Shown piece after piece: positions 29,336 to 38,171 of a DNA stretch of 64,000 bases. Origin of the DNA: Chloroflexota bacterium (GTDB lineage Bacteria; Chloroflexota; Anaerolineae; Anaerolineales; UBA4823); assembly GCA_029782365.1 (NCBI GenBank), contig JAKOUW010000017.1, positions 1 to 64,000 on the forward strand, written 5' to 3'. The notes below the pieces were generated by a model. It was given only the letters and a program-made list of their open reading frames with translations. It was not told the origin of the DNA and searched no databases. The first letter of the stretch is position 1, and each line of letters opens with the position of its first letter. The position numbers and the translations under genes are program-made.

Positions 29336-30220
29336 CTACCCTTTGACCGAACCCAATTTGATGCCGGTGGTGAAATAGCGCTGGAGGAATGGATACACCG
29401 CCAGAATCGGGATCATGGCGATGAAGATCTCGGCGGCACGCGTGGTGCGGTTGCTGATGATTTTCAACAGGGCCAGGTCACGCTCGGTGAGCATGCGCGG
29501 ATCGGGGTTGATCACCACGGTTTGCAGGTAACTCTGCAGGGGATATTTGGCCGGGCTGTTCATCAGGATCAAGCCATCGAACCAGGCGTTCCAATGACCA
29601 ACGGCGACGAACAGCGTGACCGTGGCCAGGACCGGAAGAGACATGGGCAGTAAAATTTTAAATAGAATCGTCCAATGCCCGGCGCCATCCATCGCCGCCG
29701 CTTCTTCGAGCTCCTTGGGAATACTGCGGAACGAATTGGCCAGCAGGATCACGTTGAACACGGGTAAGGCTCCGGGGATGATGAGCGCCCAAAAACTGTC
29801 GATCAGCCCTGTCTCGCGGATGACCATGTACCAGGGGATCAACCCGCCGGAAAATAAAACGGTGATCAGGAAGAACCAGGCAAAGAAGTCTCGCGCCCGG
29901 AAATCATGCTTTGATCGTGACAGCGGGTAAGCCACCAGGATGGTGAGGATCATATTCACCGGCACGCCGACCAGCACACGCACAAGAGAAATCAAGAAAG
30001 ATTTGCCGAAGGCGGGGTTCTCCAGGACAAACTTGTACGATTCCAGGGTTAAGCCAACCGGCCACAAGGTCACCTGCCCGCTGGCCGCGGAGGTTGCAGA
30101 AGAGAACGAAAGCGCCAGCACATGCAGGATCGGAAAAGCGCACACCAGCGCCAGCAGCGCCAGGATAAACAGGTTCAACAGGTTCTGAAAGAAAGGGAGT
30201 TTGACAATTCTTGTGTTCAT
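29336..30220 (-). CDS. Sugar ABC transporter permease (second, LplC/UgpE-like)
   Basis: The protein has 294 residues with six predicted membrane segments. The permease EAA loop is ELEEAAAMDGAGHWTILFKILLPMSLP. It ends VYPFLQRYFTTGIKLGSVKG, typical of LplC/YtcP-type carbohydrate permeases. GAGGG precedes the ATG. It works with the permease and binding protein encoded just upstream. No ATPase gene is present, so a shared MsmK-like ATPase elsewhere is likely. Confidence 0.93.
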   Translation of the reverse strand: MNTRIVKLPFFQNLLNLFILALLALVCAFPILHVLALSFSSATSAASGQVTLWPVGLTLESYKFVLENPAFGKSFLISLVRVLVGVPVNMILTILVAYPLSRSKHDFRARDFFAWFFLITVLFSGGLIPWYMVIRETGLIDSFWALIIPGALPVFNVILLANSFRSIPKELEEAAAMDGAGHWTILFKILLPMSLPVLATVTLFVAVGHWNAWFDGLILMNSPAKYPLQSYLQTVVINPDPRMLTERDLALLKIISNRTTRAAEIFIAMIPILAVYPFLQRYFTTGIKLGSVKG

Positions 30221-30234
30221 GACATCGTTACCCT

Positions 30235-31137
30235 CTAAAACAAGCGGTAGTCAGCGAATTTGGCGGCCAGCTTGTAAGCGATGCCGATCAACACCAGCGA
30301 GACGACCGATTTCAGCAATCCCACCGCAGTGGCCACGCCGTATTGGTTGTTTAAGATACCGGTGCGGTAAACAAGCGTATCAATAATGTCGCCGGTGCGG
30401 TAAACCAACGGGCTGTACAGGTTGAAGATCTGGTCGAAACCGGCATTGAGAATGTTGCCCAGGCTGAGGGTGGAGAGCATGATGATGGTGCCAGAGATAC
30501 CCGGCAGAGTGATATACCAGGTTTGCTGGCCGCGTGTGGCGCCATCCATCACCGCCGCTTCGTAAAGCGTCGGGTCGATATCAGTCAGCGCCGCCAGGTA
30601 AATGATGGTGCCAAACCCAAAAGATTTCCACACATCGGTCACCACCATCGTCCAGGGGAAAATTTTGTCATCGCCCAGGAAGAAAACCGGTTTGAGGCCC
30701 ACCCATTCCAGCAGGTGGTTCACTACGCCATCTGAAGGTGAAAGGATTTCCACCAGGATGCCGGCCAGGATGATCCAGGAGAGAAAGTGCGGCAGGTAAA
30801 TCACCGTCTGAACGGTGCGCTTGAAGGATTGGTTCGTGACGTTGTTGAGCATGAGCGCCACGCTCACTGGTACGAACACCCCGGCGATCGCTTTCAACCC
30901 GGCGATAAAGATCGTGTTCCAGATAACCTGCAGAATGGTGGGCATCTGGAACACGAACTTGAAGTTATCCAGCCCGATCCAGGGCGACCCGAACAACCCT
31001 TTGCCCGGCAGGACGCGCTGGAAGGCCATCACAATCCCGGCCATGGGTGCGTAGGAATAAATCAGCACCAGCACGACAGCCGGAAAAAGCATTAAATACA
31101 GAGGAATTTCCTGGATGATTTTTCTGCCAGACCTCAT
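30235..31137 (-). CDS. Sugar ABC transporter permease (first, LplB/UgpA-like)
   Basis: The protein has 300 residues with six membrane segments. The coupling loop is DPTLYEAAVMDGATRGQQTWYITLPGI. LMLFPAVVLVLIYSYAPMAGIVMAF is typical of LplB/YteP permeases of oligosaccharide transporters. AGGAGG precedes the ATG. It lies between the binding-protein gene and the second permease with short gaps. Confidence 0.93.
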   Translation of the reverse strand: MRSGRKIIQEIPLYLMLFPAVVLVLIYSYAPMAGIVMAFQRVLPGKGLFGSPWIGLDNFKFVFQMPTILQVIWNTIFIAGLKAIAGVFVPVSVALMLNNVTNQSFKRTVQTVIYLPHFLSWIILAGILVEILSPSDGVVNHLLEWVGLKPVFFLGDDKIFPWTMVVTDVWKSFGFGTIIYLAALTDIDPTLYEAAVMDGATRGQQTWYITLPGISGTIIMLSTLSLGNILNAGFDQIFNLYSPLVYRTGDIIDTLVYRTGILNNQYGVATAVGLLKSVVSLVLIGIAYKLAAKFADYRLF

Positions 31138-31189
31138 TCGGCCCTCCTTTGCAAACTACCGGGCGGATGTGAAACCAGCGCGCAGAGCA

Positions 31190-32875
31190 TCAGCGGTTTT
31201 TTGCCGCCCACTGGTTGACTTCTTCGACGATGTTCGTCCCACCCAGGTTGTACCAATCCTTGACGAATTGATCGAACCGGTCGATCGAATCTCCCATGAT
31301 CACTTTGGTGATCATCTCAGATTCCATCGTCTGCAGGGTGGGCAGTTTTTCTGCCATGGTGGGTGTGGGAACGCCGTAAAATGCATTGAGCATGCCGCGA
31401 TCCTGGAGAATCTGTTCGAGAATCACAACGGCTCCGTTGGGCCCGTTGGTAGCCACTTCCACCCAGGCTTCCTTGACGCCTTGCTCAAAGTAAGCCTGAA
31501 TGATGCGGTAGCGCCACTGTGTTTCAAGGTTCAAACTCGAAGGATCGTGTTTGGTCAGCGCCTGGCGCAATTTTCGCCCACCCTCGATGGCCGCGTTCGG
31601 TTCCCACAAAACGATTGGTGTGTATTTGTACAGCACCACATCCGGCGCATTGATATCTCCGAGGAATTTTTGGCGGATGGGATCACTTTGTGAGCGGACG
31701 ATATTGTCCGTCCAGAAATTGACCATGCGCAGTAAGGCTTCCGGATGTTCGTATCCTTTTCGGACTACCAGAAAAGCTCCGACAGCTGCGCTGTATTGGC
31801 TCTTGGCGGGTGCGGCATCCACGGACAAGATCGGGAAAGCTTGCCAGTAAGCGGCGGGATAATTCTGCTGGCTGAGGTTCAGCGGGTGATAAGGATTCCA
31901 CCACACTCCGTACTCCATGCCGCATTTCCCCTGGGCAATCGATTCGGTGAGGGCATTGACATCTTTGACCCCAAACTCGCGATCAATCTGGCCATCGGCA
32001 TACATTTTTTGCAGGGCCAACAGGGCGCTGCGCATTTCCGGCTGGACCGACCCGTAAGCCAGCCCGGCGCCCTGTTCGATCCAAATGCCAGGGTAGGCGT
32101 GGTAACCATTGAAAAAGCCTTGCAATCCAGCGATAGCGCCGAAGAGATCCTTGTCCATGCACAGGCCAACGGTGTCTTGTGCGCCGTTACCATCCGGATC
32201 ATCTTTGGCGAAACGCCGTGAAATTTCAAGCACATCTGCCATGCTGGCAGGCGCTTTCATCCCAAGCTTGTCCATCCAATCCTGGCGGATCCAGAGCACA
32301 GAGGCGCTGGTGACGGAGGCGTCGGTCAGCGGGATGCCCCACAGTTTCCCGTCGATTGTGGCGGCTTTCAGCGACAGCTCGTCCTGGGTAAGAATATCTC
32401 GCGTGTTGGCAGAGGCTTCCGCCGCGTAAACTGCGGTCAAATCCTCGATCAAACCGGCCTCCTGGTAGAGTTTGAGCTGGGAAGCGTTGACATGGAACAT
32501 ATCCGGGATATCGCCAGAATTGACGGAGAGGCCGAGTTTCTGGTCATACATAGAACCATCCACGACCCATTTGTAATTGACATTGATGCCCAGCAGGTTG
32601 CGGTAGGCGCGCGTCCAGACATTGTTGTAAATGTCGTTGCCGTCCAGGAACTTGACGGTGGCATCCACGCCGATCACAGAGCTGAGCTCGATGGGTGGAT
32701 CATAACGATTGGGCGTGACAAGGCCCAGCCCGGCAAACTCATCTGAAGATGAAGCGCTGGCAGGCGTGGGGGTTGCACTGGCCGGTTTGCCGCCGCAGGC
32801 CGCCAGGATGAGGCTGGCTAAAATAAGAAGTCGGATGATCCTGAACAGATCTGATTGGTGAGCGTTTCTTTTCAT
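31190..32875 (-). CDS. Extracellular sugar-binding lipoprotein of the ABC transporter
   Basis: The protein has 561 residues. A lipoprotein signal with lipobox LILAAC is followed by a short Ala/Ser/Thr/Pro spacer and a family 1 solute-binding domain (LipO/YtcQ type, larger than MalE). Landmarks are NVNYKWVVDGSMYDQKLGLSVNSGDIPDMF and WRYRIIQAYFEQGVKEAWVE. It binds the oligosaccharide outside the membrane and hands it to the two permeases. GAGGAG precedes the ATG. The ligand is unknown, though the hydrolases around it suggest a galactose-, glucose- or furanose-containing glycan. Confidence 0.92.
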   Translation of the reverse strand: MKRNAHQSDLFRIIRLLILASLILAACGGKPASATPTPASASSSDEFAGLGLVTPNRYDPPIELSSVIGVDATVKFLDGNDIYNNVWTRAYRNLLGINVNYKWVVDGSMYDQKLGLSVNSGDIPDMFHVNASQLKLYQEAGLIEDLTAVYAAEASANTRDILTQDELSLKAATIDGKLWGIPLTDASVTSASVLWIRQDWMDKLGMKAPASMADVLEISRRFAKDDPDGNGAQDTVGLCMDKDLFGAIAGLQGFFNGYHAYPGIWIEQGAGLAYGSVQPEMRSALLALQKMYADGQIDREFGVKDVNALTESIAQGKCGMEYGVWWNPYHPLNLSQQNYPAAYWQAFPILSVDAAPAKSQYSAAVGAFLVVRKGYEHPEALLRMVNFWTDNIVRSQSDPIRQKFLGDINAPDVVLYKYTPIVLWEPNAAIEGGRKLRQALTKHDPSSLNLETQWRYRIIQAYFEQGVKEAWVEVATNGPNGAVVILEQILQDRGMLNAFYGVPTPTMAEKLPTLQTMESEMITKVIMGDSIDRFDQFVKDWYNLGGTNIVEEVNQWAAKNR

Positions 32876-32891
32876 TTGAAAACTCCTCTAT

Positions 32892-33587
32892 TTATTGGTC
32901 TGCCGGTGCAGGCTGACGGCTGGCAAAGCGCTGGCTGATGAGCGCCAGAAGCAGAAAACTCAGCCCAGGCAGCAGGTACCGCAATTTGATGACCTGGATG
33001 CTGACCTCCATCATCCGACCTACTCCGGGGTCGCCGGGTTTGAGCAAAAAAGCCAGCACCGTCACGTAAATGGGAAAAAAGGCGATGATCAACAAGACGA
33101 AGATGGAGGCAAAAGCCAGCCAGCGGCATCCTGTGGGGACCCGTCCACTGCTTGCCAGGATGATAAAGAGGATGAGCATGGGCAAGGTAAAGATCAGCGT
33201 GGTCAGGGCATCTGCCACCACACTGCCGGCCGGCAAGCGCAAACCCAGGTTCTTAAAGAGCAGTGTATCGGCCCGGCCTGCCAGGATGGGTGCAAACGAA
33301 GCAATCGTTCCGACGATGAAGCCAGCCCGTATGCCGCCTTTTGACTGCCATGCGCACCAAATGAACAGCACGATGAACAGCAGGCCGGCAACCAGGCCAG
33401 CCGACTGCTCAAAGGCTGTCAAACTGCTGCGGTAAACCCCAGCAGTGATCAGCCCGCGCATGGCCTGGTCTGACAGCCAGTACCCTGCCACAGCGGATAC
33501 CAGCCCATAAGCGGCCATGACAGCACCTAACAATATCAGGGGCAGGTGAGATGGACCCATCAATGGATATTTTGTTTTTATTTTCAT
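32892..33587 (-). CDS. Six-helix membrane protein of unknown function
   Basis: The 231-residue protein has about six hydrophobic segments (for example LPLILLGAVMAAYGLVSAVAGYW and LLFIVLFIWCAW). No family is recognised. GAGGAGA precedes the ATG at 33587. It sits between the amidohydrolase and the binding lipoprotein within the sugar operon, so a role beside the transporter is possible but unproven. Confidence 0.75.
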   Translation of the reverse strand: MKIKTKYPLMGPSHLPLILLGAVMAAYGLVSAVAGYWLSDQAMRGLITAGVYRSSLTAFEQSAGLVAGLLFIVLFIWCAWQSKGGIRAGFIVGTIASFAPILAGRADTLLFKNLGLRLPAGSVVADALTTLIFTLPMLILFIILASSGRVPTGCRWLAFASIFVLLIIAFFPIYVTVLAFLLKPGDPGVGRMMEVSIQVIKLRYLLPGLSFLLLALISQRFASRQPAPADQ

Positions 33588-33630
33588 GATTTCTCCTCGT
33601 GGAATCGAACAAACAAGATTTTTTACTGCT

Positions 33631-34617
33631 CTAGAGTGTTTCTTTCAACGGCGCCGGGACACTGCCGTACAGCCGCTCGAAATTTGTGGCATATATTTTT
33701 TCGAGCACCGGAAGGGGCAGCCCGAGGCCGAAATAGGTCGTGCCATCCGGCAGGGTGAACTCGCCATTGCGTTCTAAAAAGGATCGAATAAGCAGAGGGA
33801 TGGACTGCATGAAGCGCCGCCCGTCTGCGCCGCGCACCAGGGCGCGGGTATCCATGTCACTGCCGTAGATGATTCGATCTTGATGCCTAATGAAGAATGC
33901 GCGCGCCGCGGCGGGGTCTTGGCTGAAGTCGCGATACATATCGGTGTGAGGTGCCAGGTCAAAGCAGATGGCAGGATGATGGTCGAGGAAGCGGTCCGCT
34001 CGGTCCAGGTCGAGCGAGAGAAAATAGAAATGAGCCAGGATGATTTTCAGGTCTGGATGCCGCTCAAGGATGTTATCCACTTCGGCATACAATTCTTCCT
34101 TCGATGGGTAAGTGCCATCCGAGTAGTCCCAGCCAGAGCGCCGCGCCCAATCTGGACAGCCTCCTTTATCCCAAAAGACATCTGGATCGGCGACATGAAA
34201 CACGACGGGAAAATTTTCACGTTCGACGGCGTCCCACAGGCCGGCATACAGGGGTCCATCCAGCCTGTACGGCAGAAGCTTGCGCACCTGCGGCTTGCCC
34301 TCAATCATCTTCAGCCCATCGTAGCCCCGGGCTTTGAGGAACACAACCTGCGCAGCCAGGAGATCAGGCGCGCGGCCGGGATCAGAGAGCACAGAATAGT
34401 CAAGCGCACCCGAAATAAACACACGCTGGGGATGATGCTGTTTGAAGTACAGAGCGGCGGGGTTATGGGTGGTGGCATCGGGATTGGGGATACAAACGAG
34501 GTTAAATCGGGTGCAGGGGACGGAGTCCAGAAGATCCAGGAGTTCATCCATGCGTTCGCGATGAACAAAGTGGACATGACTATCGATGATTGGGATTGGC
34601 TCAAGAGGGTGCGTCAT
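33631..34617 (-). CDS. Amidohydrolase-family metal-dependent hydrolase (amidohydrolase 2 type)
   Basis: The protein has 328 residues. The metal-binding motif HVH lies near the N-terminus (IIDSHVHFVHRERM). FHVADPDVFWDKGG and ILAHFYFLSLDLDRADRFLDHHPAICFDLAPHTD fit the TIM-barrel amidohydrolase 2 family, and IIYGSDMDTRA gives the C-terminal Asp. Reactions range over hydrolysis, decarboxylation and lactone cleavage; a sugar-lactone or deacylation step is conceivable here. Its start lies inside the end of the second GH172 gene (17-base overlap). Confidence 0.85.
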   Translation of the reverse strand: MTHPLEPIPIIDSHVHFVHRERMDELLDLLDSVPCTRFNLVCIPNPDATTHNPAALYFKQHHPQRVFISGALDYSVLSDPGRAPDLLAAQVVFLKARGYDGLKMIEGKPQVRKLLPYRLDGPLYAGLWDAVERENFPVVFHVADPDVFWDKGGCPDWARRSGWDYSDGTYPSKEELYAEVDNILERHPDLKIILAHFYFLSLDLDRADRFLDHHPAICFDLAPHTDMYRDFSQDPAAARAFFIRHQDRIIYGSDMDTRALVRGADGRRFMQSIPLLIRSFLERNGEFTLPDGTTYFGLGLPLPVLEKIYATNFERLYGSVPAPLKETL

Positions 34618-35779
34618 CTTTGCTCTTCCTTGCCCTGGCTTTCAAGGCAAGCATTTCATCGGTCGGTTGGACCGGCTTGCCGGGGCACCGGCGAGTTGGA
34701 TCCTCGAGCCAACGGCCGGTGTTGTCGCGGCGCACCACCAGCCGCTGTTCAACGGGTGGCACACCGGCTGCGCTCGAGGGGCAGTCGGCGTACCAATAGG
34801 CGACACTGCTCATCTCATTGGCGAGGTGGTTGGCGTGCCCATGCTCGATGGTGACTTTGATTTCTCTTTCGAAATGCACCGGGTTTTCGAGATGAAACAC
34901 ATAGCCGGTCTGGTAGCCGCTGCTGCCGCGCCACAGGTTGATTTCCGGCGTGGGTATGGTGCGCCCCTCAAAGATGGATGAACCGTTTCGCAAAGAAGCC
35001 GCATCTTGCATGCCGCCGGCGTGGCCGAGATAATCTTCGCTGCCGGTGCCGTGCAGGTCGGGCGGCCATTTGTAACCATCCACCCAGATCATATCATCCC
35101 CCTCGCCCCACCAATCGTTGGAGAAGTTGGTGACAGACAGGTTACAGCCGAGGTAGTGCCCCCGGCCCTTCGTCTCAAGGATCACGTAATTGTTGGCCCA
35201 GGCCTGCCGCTCCAGGTTAGCGGCGTCGGCTTCCGGAGTATTGGGACGGATCTCGGACCCCCAGCCGCCGAACGGATTGGCACGCCGAAATTCGGCGTGA
35301 AAATAGGCTGTGTCGGCTGGGAAATCCTCGAGCGTCTCGTAATCCACATAAAAATACTGAAGCTGTTGGCTGTTGCTATCGTTGACCAGCTCAACCACGG
35401 CGCGTTTGGCAAACGGCATCGGTACGTAGCTGTTGAGCGCGCAGGGTTTGTTGAACTGGTAAGGGAAATTGGTTGAGGCTGAGAACAAGGCCGACTCGAA
35501 AGAGTTGACCATGCTGTGACCAAGACAGAAAAAGTCACCCAGCGGGACGAGCACACTGGCAAACGGCGCATTGTCATACGTGATCTTGAGCAGGCTCTCG
35601 CGGTAGTGATCGCACTGTGTCATCCAGAGGTGTGTGATCTGCGCTGGGCCAGGGATATCGGCCAGCACCCTGACCGACTGCGCCGGGATTTGCCAGTGGT
35701 CCGCGTTGCGACCGGAGGTGTCCCATGAAGAGAATCGTCCTGTCTTACGCGCGCGGAGAAGAGCTAGATCGGTCAACAT
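34601..35779 (-). CDS. GH172 (DUF2961) glycoside hydrolase, second copy
   Basis: The protein has 392 residues from ATG 35779 (MLTDLALLRARKTGRFSSWD). A longer reading would run back into the serine hydrolase gene. The family, formerly DUF2961 and now GH172, includes difructose dianhydride/alpha-fructofuranosidase and D-arabinofuranosidase enzymes. Family landmarks are RFSSWDTSGRNAD, GPAQITHLWMT, WGEGDDMIWVDGYKWPPDLHGTGSEDYLG and GYQTGYVFHLENP. No signal peptide is present. It resembles the other GH172 protein of this operon through its whole length, so the pair arose by duplication. Confidence 0.88.
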   Translation of the reverse strand: MLTDLALLRARKTGRFSSWDTSGRNADHWQIPAQSVRVLADIPGPAQITHLWMTQCDHYRESLLKITYDNAPFASVLVPLGDFFCLGHSMVNSFESALFSASTNFPYQFNKPCALNSYVPMPFAKRAVVELVNDSNSQQLQYFYVDYETLEDFPADTAYFHAEFRRANPFGGWGSEIRPNTPEADAANLERQAWANNYVILETKGRGHYLGCNLSVTNFSNDWWGEGDDMIWVDGYKWPPDLHGTGSEDYLGHAGGMQDAASLRNGSSIFEGRTIPTPEINLWRGSSGYQTGYVFHLENPVHFEREIKVTIEHGHANHLANEMSSVAYWYADCPSSAAGVPPVEQRLVVRRDNTGRWLEDPTRRCPGKPVQPTDEMLALKARARKSKDDAPS

Positions 35780-35783
35780 CGGG

Positions 35784-36995
35784 TTAATCCATGATGGCCT
35801 GGGCGGCGAGGACTTTGAAATCCATGCTTTCCATGGTGGGCGTGTAGGAGGCATACTGGACCATCAACAGCCCCATCAAATCTTCTTGTGGATCGAACCA
35901 GAAATTGGTGTGCGCCGCGCCGCCGGCTTCATAGGCGCCGGCAGAGCCAAGCATCTGCGCCTGCGCCGGACTGGTCATCACGGCAAAACCGAGACCGAAG
36001 CTCGCTCCATTGATGAAGAACTGATCCTGGCGCAGGTGCGGGCTGGTCATCAGCTCGACCGTCTTCCGGCTGACCAACCGGACGCCGTCCAGCTCGCCTC
36101 GATTGCGCATCAGCATTCCAAAGCGCAGGTAGTCGGCCGCGGTGGAAACCAGCCCTGCGCCGCCGGAGAAAAATTTTGGCTCATGGGTCTTATCGACCCA
36201 TGCCCCGCTCATGAAGTGGGGCAGACTCGCGGGCTCAAGGGTGCGCATGTCCACCAGGCTTCCGTCGGCGGCGGGTGCGTACAGCGTGGCGAGGCGCTCC
36301 AGCTTTTCCGGCGGGACAAAAAAACCGGTGTCCAACATGCCAAGCGGTTCAAAGATGTGCAGGCGGAAGAATTCGTTGAGCGGCAGCCCACTGACGATCT
36401 CGACCAGCCGTCCGAGCACATCGAGGCTGATGCTGTAGGTGTAGCGCAGTCCAGGCTGGTGGTGCAGAGGAAATTGAGCGATGCGCGGCATCTTCTCGGC
36501 AAGCGTTTCGTCTGTGCGCAAGATTTTCGCCTGCGCTAACAGTTTATCGACAGGAGTCAGCTCGTCCAGGCCGTAACCCAATCCTGAGGTGTGCGTCAGC
36601 AGGTCATAGATCGTAATCGGACGCGCCAGCGGCACCCGCTCTGAGCTGGCGTCCATCGGATTGGCGAGCACACTCAGGTTGGCGAGCTCTGGGATGAACT
36701 GGGCAATCGGATGCTGCAAATGAAAGGCGGCTTCTTCATAAAGCATCAACACCGCCAGGCTGGTCAGCGGCTTGGTCATCGAGAAGATGCGAAAGAGGGC
36801 GTCGGCGCGCATTGGCCTGGCCGAAGCCTGGTCAATTTGGCCGTAAATGCCGAAATGCGCCACCTGCCCGCGGCGCAGAAGCACCGTGATGAGGCCCGCC
36901 AGTTGGCCGCGATCGACATACCTCTGCATCCGCGCGTCGATGCGTTTTAAGCGTGAAGAGGAAAGGCCGACCTGTTCGGGAGCGACGGTGTCCAT
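35784..36995 (-). CDS. Beta-lactamase-family serine hydrolase (class C/esterase type)
   Basis: The protein has 403 residues. The SxxK motif is S72-M-T-K75 in FRIFSMTKPLTSLAVL, and the expected Tyr motif is in TYSISLDVLGRLVE (YSI rather than YxN). There is no signal peptide, so a cytoplasmic esterase or deacylase is more likely than antibiotic resistance. It sits between two GH172 genes (3 bases after one, 4 before the next), suggesting it removes ester groups from the imported glycan. Confidence 0.88.
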   Translation of the reverse strand: MDTVAPEQVGLSSSRLKRIDARMQRYVDRGQLAGLITVLLRRGQVAHFGIYGQIDQASARPMRADALFRIFSMTKPLTSLAVLMLYEEAAFHLQHPIAQFIPELANLSVLANPMDASSERVPLARPITIYDLLTHTSGLGYGLDELTPVDKLLAQAKILRTDETLAEKMPRIAQFPLHHQPGLRYTYSISLDVLGRLVEIVSGLPLNEFFRLHIFEPLGMLDTGFFVPPEKLERLATLYAPAADGSLVDMRTLEPASLPHFMSGAWVDKTHEPKFFSGGAGLVSTAADYLRFGMLMRNRGELDGVRLVSRKTVELMTSPHLRQDQFFINGASFGLGFAVMTSPAQAQMLGSAGAYEAGGAAHTNFWFDPQEDLMGLLMVQYASYTPTMESMDFKVLAAQAIMD

Positions 36996-36998
36996 GCA

Positions 36999-38168
36999 TC
37001 ACCCGGGATGTGTCTTGGCCCAATTGGCCTTGACGGTTTTCATCTCGTCGGTCAGACTGACCGGTTTCATGGGACATGCGCGTTCCGGATCGTCTTGCCA
37101 CTGCCCGGTGTTGTCTCGGCGGACGGGCAGCCGGCGCGTCACTTCCGGCACTTCAACAACCTTCACCGGCCTGTCGGCATACCAGTACGCCACACTGCTG
37201 ATTTCGTTGCCCAGATGATTGGCATGGCCGATTTCAATCGTGGCTTTGATCTCTTGCGTGAACCGCACCGGGTTTTCCAGATGGAATACATAACTGGTCT
37301 GGTAGCCGCTGTCGCCGCGGTAAAGTTCAATCGCCGCGGCGGGCACTGTGAATCCTTCGAAAAGGGAAGAGCCGTTGCGCATGAACGCATTGGGCTGCAT
37401 GCCCCAGGCCTGGTTGAAATAATCTTCGCTGCCGGTGCCGTGCAGGTCGGGCGGCCATTTATAGCCATCCACCCAAATCATGTCATCGCCTTCGCCCCAC
37501 CAGTTGCGCGTAAAGTTGGTCACCGACAGGTTGCAGCCGATATAATGACCACGGCCTTGCGTCTCCAGGAGCACGTAGTTGTTATCCCACGCTGTGCGCT
37601 CTGCGTTGACAACATCCACCTCGGGGCAGTTGACGGTCACTTCCGGTCCCCAGCCGCCAAACGGATTGGCGCGCCGGAACTCAGCGTGAAAATATCCGCA
37701 GTCCTGGGGGAACTGGGCAAACGTTTCATAATCGACATAAAAATATTGGCCGTGAGGTTCATCGCTTTCATTAACCAGCTCTACCACGGCGCGTTTGGCG
37801 AACGGCATCGGCGCATAGCAGTTCAGCGCACAGGGTTTGTTGAATTGGTAAGGAAAAAATGTTGAAGCGGTGAACAAGGCCGACTGGAACGAGTTGACCA
37901 TGCCATGCCCCAGGCAGAAAAAATCTCCCAGCGGCACGCACACAGAGGGGTACGGCAGGTCGTCGTAGGTGATCTTGAGCAGGCATTCGCGGTAATGGTT
38001 CAACTGCGTCATCCAGAGGTGAGTGATTTGCGCCGGGCCGGCGATGTCGGCAAGCACGGCGCTTGATTTCGGGGGAATAATCCAGCGGTCGGCATTGCGA
38101 CCGGATGTATCCCACGAAGAGGAACGTCCGGTTTTGCGGTTCTGAATGCGGGTCAGGTTGGATAACAT
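36999..38168 (-). CDS. GH172 (DUF2961) glycoside hydrolase, first copy
   Basis: The protein has 389 residues, with AGGAG before ATG 38168. It carries the same landmarks as the 34601-35779 protein: SSSWDTSGRNAD, GPAQITHLWMTQLNHYRECLLKITYDD, WGEGDDMIWVDGYKWPPDLHGTGSEDYF and GYQTSYVFHLENP. Known members cleave alpha-linked fructofuranose or D-arabinofuranose. It starts 3 bases after the ADP-ribosylglycohydrolase stop and ends 3 bases before the serine hydrolase start. Confidence 0.88.
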   Translation of the reverse strand: MLSNLTRIQNRKTGRSSSWDTSGRNADRWIIPPKSSAVLADIAGPAQITHLWMTQLNHYRECLLKITYDDLPYPSVCVPLGDFFCLGHGMVNSFQSALFTASTFFPYQFNKPCALNCYAPMPFAKRAVVELVNESDEPHGQYFYVDYETFAQFPQDCGYFHAEFRRANPFGGWGPEVTVNCPEVDVVNAERTAWDNNYVLLETQGRGHYIGCNLSVTNFTRNWWGEGDDMIWVDGYKWPPDLHGTGSEDYFNQAWGMQPNAFMRNGSSLFEGFTVPAAAIELYRGDSGYQTSYVFHLENPVRFTQEIKATIEIGHANHLGNEISSVAYWYADRPVKVVEVPEVTRRLPVRRDNTGQWQDDPERACPMKPVSLTDEMKTVKANWAKTHPG

Positions 38169-38171
38169 GGC

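Noticed and set aside
35784-36995. Antibiotic resistance beta-lactamase
   Set aside because: The SxxK family is right, but there is no signal peptide and the gene lies between two GH172 genes, so an esterase role in sugar use is more likely.
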